From the NCBI GenBank assembly GCA_030697205.1, contig JAUYQP010000022.1, positions 1 to 64,000 on the forward strand: a stretch of 64,000 bases of DNA, read 5' to 3'. The position numbers were made by a program, and so were the translations under genes. The notes under the pieces are model-generated. The model was not told the DNA's origin, searched no databases, and worked only from the letters and a program-made list of their open reading frames with translations. This DNA comes from Mycobacteriales bacterium. GTDB taxonomy: Bacteria > Actinomycetota > Actinomycetes > Mycobacteriales > SCTD01. Below are positions 53,626 to 62,000 of this stretch, in pieces. Position 1 is the first letter of the stretch. The number at the start of each line of letters is the position of its first letter.

Positions 53626-54897
53626 TCAGGTACGACGGGAGCGCACGACCAGGGCGACCGTGAGCAGCACGGCGACCGCTGTGGCGACGGCGATGACGGG
53701 ACCGGGCGACCGCGGGTCGACGGTGAGGATGACGGCGGCCTCGACGGGCAGCGCGAGCAGCAGCACCCGGCCGGGCAGGGGGTCGCGCGTGGCTATCGCG
53801 CGGTAGACCAACAGCTGCACGACCGACAGCGCTCCGCCCTGCAGGACGAACAGGGGGGCGAGCGGCGCGAGCGAGCCGTAGCTCTCACCGAAGGTCAGCT
53901 CCAGAACAGGCCGCGCCAGCAGGGCCGCCCCTGCGACCTCCAGCAGCGTCAGCCCGACGACGACGAGCACCGCGCGCCGCAGCACGGCCCGGCCGGCATC
54001 GGGCTCCGACAAGCGCGGGAAGACGACGACGGCGACCACCTGCGGCAGCCAGAACGCCGCCTTGGCGCAGACGGCGCCGACGCTGTAGCGGCCGGACTCG
54101 TCGCCCGGAAGCACGTTGCGCGCCAGCAGCAGGTCGAGGTTGGCCAGTGCGAGCAGGGCAAACAGGCCGCTCGCCGCCGCCGCTCCCTCGCGCAGCCCGG
54201 GCAGCTGCAGGGGCGACCTCGGGCTAGGGGAGCCCCCGCGGGCGACCAGGGCCAGGGCCAGGCCGGCCGCCACTGCGGTCCCCAGCGCGAGGGCGGCCAG
54301 CACCGCCGCCGGGTCGCCGTCGATCGCGAGCGGCATCAGGCCCACGGCCTTGCCCACCGCCTGCGCGCAGATGACGAGCGCCAGCGCCCCGAAGCGCTCG
54401 GCTCCCTGAAGCAGGCCCATGGCGGCGGAGAGCACGGCGAGGGGCAGCAGCCCGGCGGCGACCCAGAGGGGGCCGGCGACCCCGACGTGGAGGAAGGCCG
54501 CGACGACGGGGGCCGTCAGGGCGGCGAGGCCCGACACGACGGCGCCCGTCGCACAGGCCCGGACCAGCAGCGCCCGCTCCCGCGGGCCAGGCGTCTCGCG
54601 TGCGGGCCGGCGCGCGACCGAGCGGGCGACAACGGCCTGCAGCGCGAGTGCGGGCACCGAGGCGACGAGCAGGACTCCCAGCAGGGCGTTGAGCTCGCCG
54701 TAGCCGTTGGCGTCCAGCGCGCGTGAGGCGGCGACGGCCAGCAGGTAGCCGATGACGTTGACCAGGGTGAGAGCCGGCGCGACCAGCCCGCCGCTACGGG
54801 CCAGGGAGCGGCGCCCGTCCTGCGTGCCGGGGTCGACCAGGGCCGCCGAGTCCGCCGAGGTGGGGACGAGGACGACCGCGGGCGGGTGGTCCTCCAC
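53626..54897 (-). CDS. Polysaccharide flippase-like membrane protein (MOP superfamily)
   Basis: A 423-residue protein with about 12 hydrophobic segments in two halves: LVNVIGYLLAVAASRALDANGYGELNALLGVLLV at the start, LLARNVLPGDESGRYSVGAVCAKAAFWLPQVVAVVVFPRLS in the middle. This matches Wzx-like or MurJ-like flippases of the MOP superfamily, which turn lipid-linked glycans across the membrane. The position beside glycosyltransferase and AftD genes supports a cell-wall glycan substrate. GTG 54897 is followed within 8 residues by the first ordered region; a weak CACGCT -10 is 6 bases upstream. Divergent from the next gene with 42 bases between starts. Confidence 0.85.
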   Translation of the reverse strand: MEDHPPAVVLVPTSADSAALVDPGTQDGRRSLARSGGLVAPALTLVNVIGYLLAVAASRALDANGYGELNALLGVLLVASVPALALQAVVARSVARRPARETPGPRERALLVRACATGAVVSGLAALTAPVVAAFLHVGVAGPLWVAAGLLPLAVLSAAMGLLQGAERFGALALVICAQAVGKAVGLMPLAIDGDPAAVLAALALGTAVAAGLALALVARGGSPSPRSPLQLPGLREGAAAASGLFALLALANLDLLLARNVLPGDESGRYSVGAVCAKAAFWLPQVVAVVVFPRLSEPDAGRAVLRRAVLVVVGLTLLEVAGAALLARPVLELTFGESYGSLAPLAPLFVLQGGALSVVQLLVYRAIATRDPLPGRVLLLALPVEAAVILTVDPRSPGPVIAVATAVAVLLTVALVVRSRRT

Positions 54898-54926
54898 GCC
54901 TGCAGCGTGACACAGCGGGGGTGCCG

Positions 54927-54932
54927 TAGGTT
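54927..54932 (+). promoter_or_regulatory. -10 box, leaderless promoter of the 549-aa membrane protein
   Basis: TAGGTT with 7 bases to GTG 54940. Confidence 0.45.
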
Positions 54933-54939
54933 CGAGGAC

Positions 54940-56589
54940 GTGCCGCTGTCGCGCGTGAGCTCGCGACTGGGGCTCCTCGCGGGCGTGGCTCTCGCGCTGC
55001 TCCTGCTCGCACCCCTGCTGGGTGCGGACCACGTGCTCGTGCGCGACATGGTCTTCGTGCCGCGGCAGCCGCTGACGAGTGCGCTGCTCGGCCTCGACGG
55101 CGTGCCGAGGGCGGTGCCGAGCGACCTGCTGGTCGCGCTCGCCGGACGGGTCGTCCCGACGGGCTGGCTGCAGGACCTCGTCCTTGTCGGCATCGTCGTG
55201 ACGGCGGCGTGGGGAGCGGCGCGGCTGGTGCCGTCGACGGCACCGGTCGCCGCGCTCACGGCGGCCACGGCGTACGCCTGGTCGGCCTATCTCCATGAGC
55301 GCCTGCTGCTCGGTCAGTGGGCGCTGCTCGTCGGCTGGGCGGTCCTGCCGTGGGCGGCCCGCGCGGCGCTGGACTGGCGTCGCGGGGAGCCGGGGTGGCG
55401 CGCGGTCGCCTGCCTGGCCGTCGCGGCCTGCGGAGGTGCGTCCGCCGGACTGCTCGTCGGGCTCGTGGTCGTGGTCTGCGGGCGTCCCGTGCGCGCGCTC
55501 ACCGCCACGGCGCTGGTGTCGCTGCCGTGGGCCCTCCCCGCGCTGCTCACGCCGTCCGGGCTCTCCGGTGGCGACCCTGCCGGCGTGGCCGCCTTCGCCA
55601 GCCGGGCGGACACGCCGCTCGGGGTCGTCGGGAGCCTGCTGACCGGTGGTGGGGTCTGGGCGCCGGCTGCGGTCCCCCCGGGTAGGACGGCCGGGCTGGC
55701 GGCAGCCGTCGTCGTCCTGCTGCTCGCCGCCGCCGGCGGACGGGCGCTGCTCACCGGCCTCGGCCCGCGGCTGCCCATGGTCGCGGCCGTGGGGCTGCTG
55801 CTGGCGTTGCTCGGTCGGCTGCCTGGCGTCGCGGACGCGCTGCGCTGGGCCGTGGTGCACGTCCCGGCCGCCGGGCTGCTCCGCGACGGGCAGAAGTGGC
55901 TCGCCCCGCTGGTGCTGCTCGTCGCGGTGGCCGCCGGGTGCGGAGCGGCAGCTGTCCTGGAGCGGCTGCGTGCGCCTCGCACGCGGGTCGCCGCGGGCGC
56001 CCTCGCGGTCCTGGCGCCGCTGGCCGCGCTGCCGGGTGCGGCATGGGCGGAGGGCGGCCGGCTGACGACGAGCAGCTACCCCGCCGACTGGGAGGCGGTG
56101 ACGGCCCGGGCCGGCGACGGACCGGTGCTCGTGCTGCCGTGGGGCGCCTACCGGGCCTTCCCGTGGACCGGGGACCGCACCGTGCTGGACCCGGCGCCCC
56201 GCTTCCTGCGCGGCCGCGCGGTCGTGGACGACGACCTGCCGCTGTGGACCGGCTCGGTGCGCGGCGAGGACCCGCTGGCCGACCGGCTCGACGCAGTCGT
56301 CAGCTCAGGCGGGCCGCTGCTGGGCGTGCTGCGCGCCGAGGGCATCACCCAGGTGCTGCTCGAGCGCACTCCACGCGGCGTCGACCTCGCCGCCGAGCAG
56401 CGCCGGCTGGTCGGTCTGCAGCCGGTCGTCGAGACGCCCGAGCTGGTCCTGCTCGACGTGCCCGGAGCCGTCGCCCGGCCCGCCGACCGACCGCCCCTCG
56501 GGCCGGTCGTGGCGGGCGACGTGCTCGCGGTCCTGCTGGGCGGGCTGGCCGCCGGACAGGTGGTCCGGGGAGCCCGTCGGGCTCACTGA
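54940..56589 (+). CDS. Multi-spanning membrane protein of the AftD locus
   Basis: A 549-residue protein with about 10-11 helices in the first ~390 residues and a soluble C-terminal domain (~395-520) with WGAYRAFPWTGDRTVLDPAPRFL, then a last helix. An early acidic loop (GADHVLVRDMVFVPRQPLT) follows helix 1, as in GT-C enzymes. It is probably a membrane glycosyltransferase or partner acting on lipid-linked sugars; mycobacterial genomes have a similar-looking protein near their aftD region. I cannot assign a family. GTG 54940 is set by TAGGTT. Confidence 0.75.
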   Translation: MPLSRVSSRLGLLAGVALALLLLAPLLGADHVLVRDMVFVPRQPLTSALLGLDGVPRAVPSDLLVALAGRVVPTGWLQDLVLVGIVVTAAWGAARLVPSTAPVAALTAATAYAWSAYLHERLLLGQWALLVGWAVLPWAARAALDWRRGEPGWRAVACLAVAACGGASAGLLVGLVVVVCGRPVRALTATALVSLPWALPALLTPSGLSGGDPAGVAAFASRADTPLGVVGSLLTGGGVWAPAAVPPGRTAGLAAAVVVLLLAAAGGRALLTGLGPRLPMVAAVGLLLALLGRLPGVADALRWAVVHVPAAGLLRDGQKWLAPLVLLVAVAAGCGAAAVLERLRAPRTRVAAGALAVLAPLAALPGAAWAEGGRLTTSSYPADWEAVTARAGDGPVLVLPWGAYRAFPWTGDRTVLDPAPRFLRGRAVVDDDLPLWTGSVRGEDPLADRLDAVVSSGGPLLGVLRAEGITQVLLERTPRGVDLAAEQRRLVGLQPVVETPELVLLDVPGAVARPADRPPLGPVVAGDVLAVLLGGLAAGQVVRGARRAH

Positions 56590-56735
56590 CCCGCGTCGTA
56601 GACCGCCGCGGGGTCCTGGCTGACGGTCGTGTCGGTGGCGCTGCCGCTGGGGGCGCCGCCCTGCGTGACGACGACGCCGGCCGTGGCGGCGCCGGCGAGG
56701 ACGAGTCCGGCGATGATCGTGGCGATGGTGTCCAT
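56583..56735 (-). CDS. DUF2613-like small membrane/secreted protein (50 aa)
   Basis: A short frame with a good AGGAGA site upstream of ATG 56735. It starts MDTIATIIAGLVLAGAATAG: one helix at ~5-24, a Gln-Gly-Gly turn, a Ser/Thr-rich part and the end DPAAVYDAGQ. Size and layout match the DUF2613 family, which in mycobacteria lies next to aftD (Rv0236A beside Rv0236c, as I recall). Here aftD is 2.3 kb away in the same locus. Its 3' end overlaps the convergent membrane gene by 7 bases. Function unknown. Confidence 0.75.
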   Translation of the reverse strand: MDTIATIIAGLVLAGAATAGVVVTQGGAPSGSATDTTVSQDPAAVYDAGQ

Positions 56736-56807
56736 GGTGCGTTCTCCTGTGCTCGGTGGTGCGTGAGGGGCGGTCAGGTCGGTCGGGTCGGTCGGAATCC
56801 GGTCGGG

Positions 56808-58124
56808 TCAGCGCGGGGGAAGGACCTCGGAGAACGCGCTGGCCGTGGCGCGCCAGGTGAAGCGGGCGGCGTGGGTGCTCGCGCCGGCCCCGAGCCGGCT
56901 GCGTAGCGGCGCGTCGAAGAGCAGCGTGCGCAAGGCATCGCGCAGGCCGGCGTGGTCGTCGACGAGCAGGCCCGTGGCGCCGTCCACGATGGACTCCGCG
57001 AGGCCGCCGGCGCCGCGGAAGGCTACTGAGGGGGTCCCGTGGGTCCCGGCCTCGACGACCGACAGCCCCCATCCCTCCTTGAGCGACGGGACGGCGTGGA
57101 CCCACGCGCGGGCGAGCAGGTCGGCCTTCTCCTGCTCGGTCACCCGGCCGTGCAGGTGGACGACGCCCTCGAGACCGAGCTCGGCGACGCGGGTGCGCAG
57201 CGCGGGCAGCCAGTACCCGTCACCGGCGACCTCGACCTGCAGGCCGGGGATCTCGTGGCGCAGCGCGGCGGCGGCCTCGAGGACCAGCTCGACGCGCTTG
57301 TGGGGGACGACGCGTCCCAGGACGGCGATGGTGGGCACGGGTGCTCGACCGGTGGTGGTCGGCAGCGCGGGGGAGGTGCCGTTGTGCACGACCGTGATGC
57401 GCTCGCGGTCGACGCCGAGCCCGGTCAGCTCGTCGCGCGTGACCTCCGACACCGCGACGTAGCGGCACCGACGGTTGACCCGCGGTGCGAGCCAGGACTC
57501 GAGCCACCAGCCCACGCGGGCGCCCAGGCGACCGAAGACGACGGGCCACTGCTCGCGGTGCACGTGGTGCACGAGGACGACGACCGGTCGACGGGTCCAC
57601 AGGCTGGCGAGGAAGGGCACTCCGTTGTGGACCTCGACGACGCTGCCTGAGCGGCCCAGTCGGCCGAGCAGCATGAGCACCGCGGCCCAGGCGTAGACGC
57701 TGAGGCGGTTGCCGCGCCGGACGTAGCGCACGCCGTTCTTCACCTCGTCGCGGGGGGCGTTGCGGTGCGCCGCGCAGAAGAAGGTGACGTGGTCGCCGGC
57801 AGCGGCGAGCCGGGCGGCGACCTGCTCGACGTAGAGCTCGGAGCCACCGCCCTCGGGGTTGGCGAGGTCGCGCCAGTTGAGGATGAGCACGTCGCGGCCG
57901 GCGGGCGGCGCGGTCGGGCGGACGGAGGGGCGGCGGGGCGACGGGACGAGGTCAGCTAGCGGCGCGTCGGGCACGGGGAGGGGTCGCTCCGCGTGCGCCG
58001 AGCCCGAAGTCAGGGAGCTCGTGGTGCGCGTGGTCACGCTGGTCTCGGGTCCTCTCGTCGCACGGCCGGGGCTCCTGTCCGTGCTGGGTCGGGTCGTGCC
58101 GCGTGCGGTGCACCGGCGTTGCAC
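56808..58124 (-). CDS. GT4-family glycosyltransferase
   Basis: The catalytic part is a GT-B fold retaining glycosyltransferase: VLILNWRDLANPEGGGSELYVEQVA opens the acceptor domain, and the donor domain has VLGRVVPHKRVELVLEA and the EX7E motif EGWGLSVVEAG. It probably adds a sugar to the lipid-linked glycan of this locus. Start uncertain: the frame opens at GTG 58124 with a GGAGG only 3 bases away, and the first ~75 residues are low-complexity; GTG 58037 is an alternative. A hairpin motif shared with the sensor-kinase promoter lies 30 bases upstream of 58124. Confidence 0.9.
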   Translation of the reverse strand: MQRRCTARGTTRPSTDRSPGRATRGPETSVTTRTTSSLTSGSAHAERPLPVPDAPLADLVPSPRRPSVRPTAPPAGRDVLILNWRDLANPEGGGSELYVEQVAARLAAAGDHVTFFCAAHRNAPRDEVKNGVRYVRRGNRLSVYAWAAVLMLLGRLGRSGSVVEVHNGVPFLASLWTRRPVVVLVHHVHREQWPVVFGRLGARVGWWLESWLAPRVNRRCRYVAVSEVTRDELTGLGVDRERITVVHNGTSPALPTTTGRAPVPTIAVLGRVVPHKRVELVLEAAAALRHEIPGLQVEVAGDGYWLPALRTRVAELGLEGVVHLHGRVTEQEKADLLARAWVHAVPSLKEGWGLSVVEAGTHGTPSVAFRGAGGLAESIVDGATGLLVDDHAGLRDALRTLLFDAPLRSRLGAGASTHAARFTWRATASAFSEVLPPR

Positions 58125-58153
58125 CAGCCTCCGTCAGTGGGACGCTCTTGGAC

Positions 58154-58184
58154 ATGGCCCGACGGGACCATCCTGAGGTGGTCC
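58154..58184. promoter_or_regulatory. Twin dyad between the glycosyltransferase and methyltransferase genes
   Basis: ATGGCCCGACGGGACCAT (58154-58171) matches 25922-25939 in all but one base. It overlaps a second dyad, GGACCA (58165-58170) with TGGTCC (58179-58184) and an 8-base loop, followed by TTTT. Either an operator for the divergent pair or an RNA hairpin in the glycosyltransferase leader. Confidence 0.55.
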
Positions 58185-58232
58185 TTTTAGGCGGTACCGG
58201 GACGATGTGGGCAGGACGGGACGGTCGGGCCG

Positions 58233-58238
58233 TAGGGT
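58233..58238 (+). promoter_or_regulatory. -10 box, leaderless promoter of the methyltransferase-aftD unit
   Basis: TAGGGT with 7 bases to GTG 58246. Confidence 0.5.
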
Positions 58239-58245
58239 CGCGGGC

Positions 58246-59025
58246 GTGGTGACGCCGGGTGAGCAGACGTCCGTCGGAGCGGAGCCGCTGCCGCCGCTCG
58301 GCTCGCTGGCCCGCAGCCGGGCGCTGTGGAGCGCCTACGGCTACGAGCAGAGCGACCCAGCCCGCTTCTACTCGCTGCTCGCCCGCGACAGCGCGCGCCA
58401 GGTGGCCAGCTACGCCGACCTGACGGGTGCGCTGCTGCTCGACGTCGGAGGTGGCCCCGGCTACTTCGCCGACGCCTTCCGGGCCCTCGGCGCGCACTAC
58501 GTCGGCCTCGACGCCGATGCGGGGGAGCTGTCCCTGCACGGCCGTGACGTCGCGGCGGGCACGGTCCTCGGGAGCGGGCTCGCGCTTCCCTTCCGGGACG
58601 GCGCCGTGGACGTCTGCTACTCCAGCAACGTCCTCGAGCACGTCGCGCAGCCGGTGGTGATGGCCGACGAGATGGTGCGGGTGACCCGGCCGGGCGGCGT
58701 GGTCTTCCTGTCCTACAACAACTGGCTGGCCCCGAACGGCGGCCACGAGACCGCGCCCTGGCACTACCTGGGCGGCCACTTCGCCGCCGAGCGCTGGGCC
58801 CGTCGTCACGGGCAGCGCCCGAAGAACGACTACGGCCACTCGCTGTTTCGCACCTCGGTCGCCCAGATGCTGCGGTGGAAGGACGAGCGGGTCGCAGCGG
58901 GCGTCGTCGAGGTCGTCGAGGTCCTCCCGCGCTACCACCCGCGGTGGGCGTCCTGGGTGGTGCGCGTGCCCGCGCTGCGCGAGGTCGCGACGTGGAACCT
59001 CGCCCTGGTGCTGCGCCGCCGGTGA
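58246..59025 (+). CDS. SAM-dependent methyltransferase of the AftD locus
   Basis: A 259-residue class I methyltransferase (Methyltransf_11 type). Motif I LLDVGGGPGYFADAF (~65-79), acidic end of beta 2 in GLDADAGE, motif near DVCYSSNVLEHVAQP and RVTRPGGVVFLSYNNW. The C-terminal half has a NGGHETAPWHYLGG segment seen in the mycobacterial homologues from the arabinan locus (Rv0224c-like, by recollection). Probable substrate: a sugar or lipid of the cell-wall glycan. GTG 58246 (or 58249) follows the -10 directly. It overlaps aftD. Confidence 0.88.
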   Translation: MVTPGEQTSVGAEPLPPLGSLARSRALWSAYGYEQSDPARFYSLLARDSARQVASYADLTGALLLDVGGGPGYFADAFRALGAHYVGLDADAGELSLHGRDVAAGTVLGSGLALPFRDGAVDVCYSSNVLEHVAQPVVMADEMVRVTRPGGVVFLSYNNWLAPNGGHETAPWHYLGGHFAAERWARRHGQRPKNDYGHSLFRTSVAQMLRWKDERVAAGVVEVVEVLPRYHPRWASWVVRVPALREVATWNLALVLRRR

Positions 59026-62000
59026 CCGAGCCACCGCGGCCGGCAGCACCCGGCTCCGGCGCCGTCGAACGCCTGCGCGTCGCGGTCGCCTGCCTGGTCC
59101 TGACCGCGGTGGTCGCCCGTCAGGAGGGCGGCCGGGTCGTCGGTGACACCAAGCTCGACCTCACCGCCGACCCGCTGGGCCTGCTGGCCCGGGCCCTGCA
59201 CCTGTGGGACCCCGAGGGCGGCGCCGGTCAGCTGCAGAACCAGGCCTACGGCTACCTGTTCCCGCTGGGCCCGGTGATGCTGGCGCTGCAGTCGGCCGGC
59301 GTCCCCGACTGGTTCGCGCAGCGGCTGTGGCAGGCGCTCGTGCTGTGCGTCGCCCTGCTCGGCGTGCGCGCGCTCGCAGAGCGCCTCGGCATCGGGACGC
59401 CGTCGACCCGGCTGCTCGCCGGGCTGGCCTACGCGCTCGCGGCCCGACCCGTGTCGCAGCTGGGTGCCATCAGTGTCGAGGTCTGGCCCTACGCGCTCGC
59501 TCCCTGGGTGCTCGTGCCGCTGGTCACCGGTGCCCAGCGGGGGAGTCCGCGCCGTGCCGCGGCCCTGTCGGGCCTCGCGGTCCTCCTCGTCGGTGGCGTC
59601 AACGCCGCGGCGACGCTGGCCGTCGTACCCCTCGGCGTGCTCTGGATCGCGCTGCAGCCACCCGGTCCTCGTCGCCGCAGGCTCGCGGCCTGGTGGTCGG
59701 TGTCGCTCATCGGCGCGACCGCCTGGTGGCTCGGGCCGCTGCTGGTGCTCGGGCGCTACTCGCCACCGTTTCTCGACGTCATCGAGTCCGCGGCCACGAC
59801 CACCCGCCAGACCGGTCTGTGGTCGGTCCTCACCGGCAATGACCTGTGGCTGCAGTACCTCGCGCTCGGTGCGCCGGCCCGCCCGGCCGGTCACCTGCTC
59901 GTCACCGAGGCCGCGCTGGTCGTCTGCTCGACAGCGGTGGCCGCGCTCGGGCTGGTCGGTGTCCTGCACCGCCGCACACCGCACCGCGCCTTCCTCGTCG
60001 GAGGTGTGCTGCTCGGCCTGCTCGTCGTCGGTGCCGGCCACGTCGGGGACCTCGACGGTCCGTTCGCGGCCGTGGAGCGCGACCTGCTCGACGGGGCGCT
60101 GTCGCCGTTGCGCAACGTCCACAAGTACGACCTGCTCCTCCGGCTCCCGCTGGCGCTCGGTCTCGCGGCAGCCGCGGCCACGGTGCGCCGGCCGCTCCGG
60201 CACCTCGGGCGAGGTCGGGTGCCGCGGGCCGCGACCCGGCCGGTCGCGGTGCTCGCGGCCCTCGCGATCGCGGGAGCGGCCACCCCCGCGCTGACGTCGC
60301 TGCAGCCGACGGGATCGCACCAGGGCGTGCCCGGCTACTGGCGCGACGTCGCCGAGTGGCTCGCCGACGCCGAGCCCGGACCAGCTCCCGCGCGGGCGAT
60401 GGTCGTGCCGGCCGCACCCTTCGGCAACAACGCCTGGGGCCGCACCGGCGACGAGCCGCTGCAGGTGCTCGCGCGCTCGCCCTGGGTGGTCCGCGACGCA
60501 GTGCCGCTCGGCGGGCCGGGCGTGACCCGGGTGCTCGACGCGGTCGAGGAGGCGCTGCGCTCCGGCCGCGGCTCGCCCGCGCTGGCCGCCTACCTGGCGC
60601 GGGCCGGTGTGCGCCACCTCGTGGTGCGCAACGACCTCGACACGACAGCGAGCGGCGCGACCCGACCGCTGGTCGTCCATGCCGCGCTGGCCGCGTCGCC
60701 GGGCCTGCGGCGGGTCGCCGTGTTCGGGCCCCCGGTGGGCGCCGGCTTCGGCACGGGCAGCCAGGTGTACGACGCAGGGCTGTCCCCGACGTACCCCGCC
60801 GTCGAGGTCTTCGAGGTCCTCGACGGCGACGGGGTGGTGGCCGTCGAGTCGTGGTCGCGGGCCGGCACGCAGCGGGTCTCGGGCGGCCCCGAGTCGGTCC
60901 TCCCGCTGCTCGAGACCGGTGCCCTCGCGGTACGCGGCGCCGTCCGCCTGGCGGGCGAGCCGGAGCTGCCCGGGGAGCAGAGCGAGCTCCGCACGGTCAC
61001 TGACGGCTACCGCGACCGCGAGGTCGACGTCGGTCGAGCCAGCGACGGCCCGTCCGCCACGCTCGGCGGGGGGAGCGGGCGGCGGCTCGAGCGACCGGTC
61101 GCCGACTACCTCCCCCTGCCGGTGGGTCCGACGCGCACGACCGCCGTGGTCACGGGCGTGACGGCGGTCCTCGCCTCGTCCTCGGCGTCGGACGCCGACG
61201 CGTTGCTGCTGCGCGGCCGCGACCACCACTCGGCCGCCGCCTTCGACGGCGACGGCGCGACGACCTGGGCGACGGGCGGAGTGGTCCCGGTCGGGCAGTG
61301 GGTCGAGGCCCGCTTCCCCCGCACGACCCTGACCGCCGTCGAGCTCACCGCGCCGCTGCTCGCCGGGGCCGCTGCCGTGCCGTCTCGCGTCCGCGTCACC
61401 ACCGACGACGGCAGCACCGAGGTGCCGCTTGCCGGCGGGACGACCAGGGTCGGCCTCGGCGGGTCGACAACGCGGCTGCGACTCACGATCACGTCCGTCA
61501 CCGGCGCGGGGAGCTCCGGCCTCGGCGTCAGCGCCCTCGAGGGCCGGTTGCTGACCGGCGACGGGGACCTGCTGGCCAGCCGGGCCCTGCGTGTGCCGGC
61601 CGATGCCGCCGTGCTGACCGGCGGTCGCCCCGCTGCGGGCCCGGCGTCGTTCGTGCTCTCGGCCGGCCGCCGCGACCGTGCGGGCTGCCTGCTCGTCGGC
61701 GACCGCCCGACCTGCTCGCCGGCGCTCCCGCTCGACGACGAGGACGACGAGGCTGTCGACCGCGTCCTCACCGTCGACGAGGCGGCCTTGCTCGGGGTGG
61801 CGCTGCGCGGGCGGGCACGGGGCGGCGAGGCCCTCGACGCCCTGCTGCAGCAGGGTCAGCCGATCACCGCCCGGGCCAGCAGCCGGGCCGTCGCCGACCC
61901 GGCCGCGCGTCCCGCGGCGGTGCTCGACCGTGACTTCCGCACCGCGTGGTCGGCCGCGCCCCTCGACCCCGACCCCATCGTGGTGCTGGAGCTGCCGACC

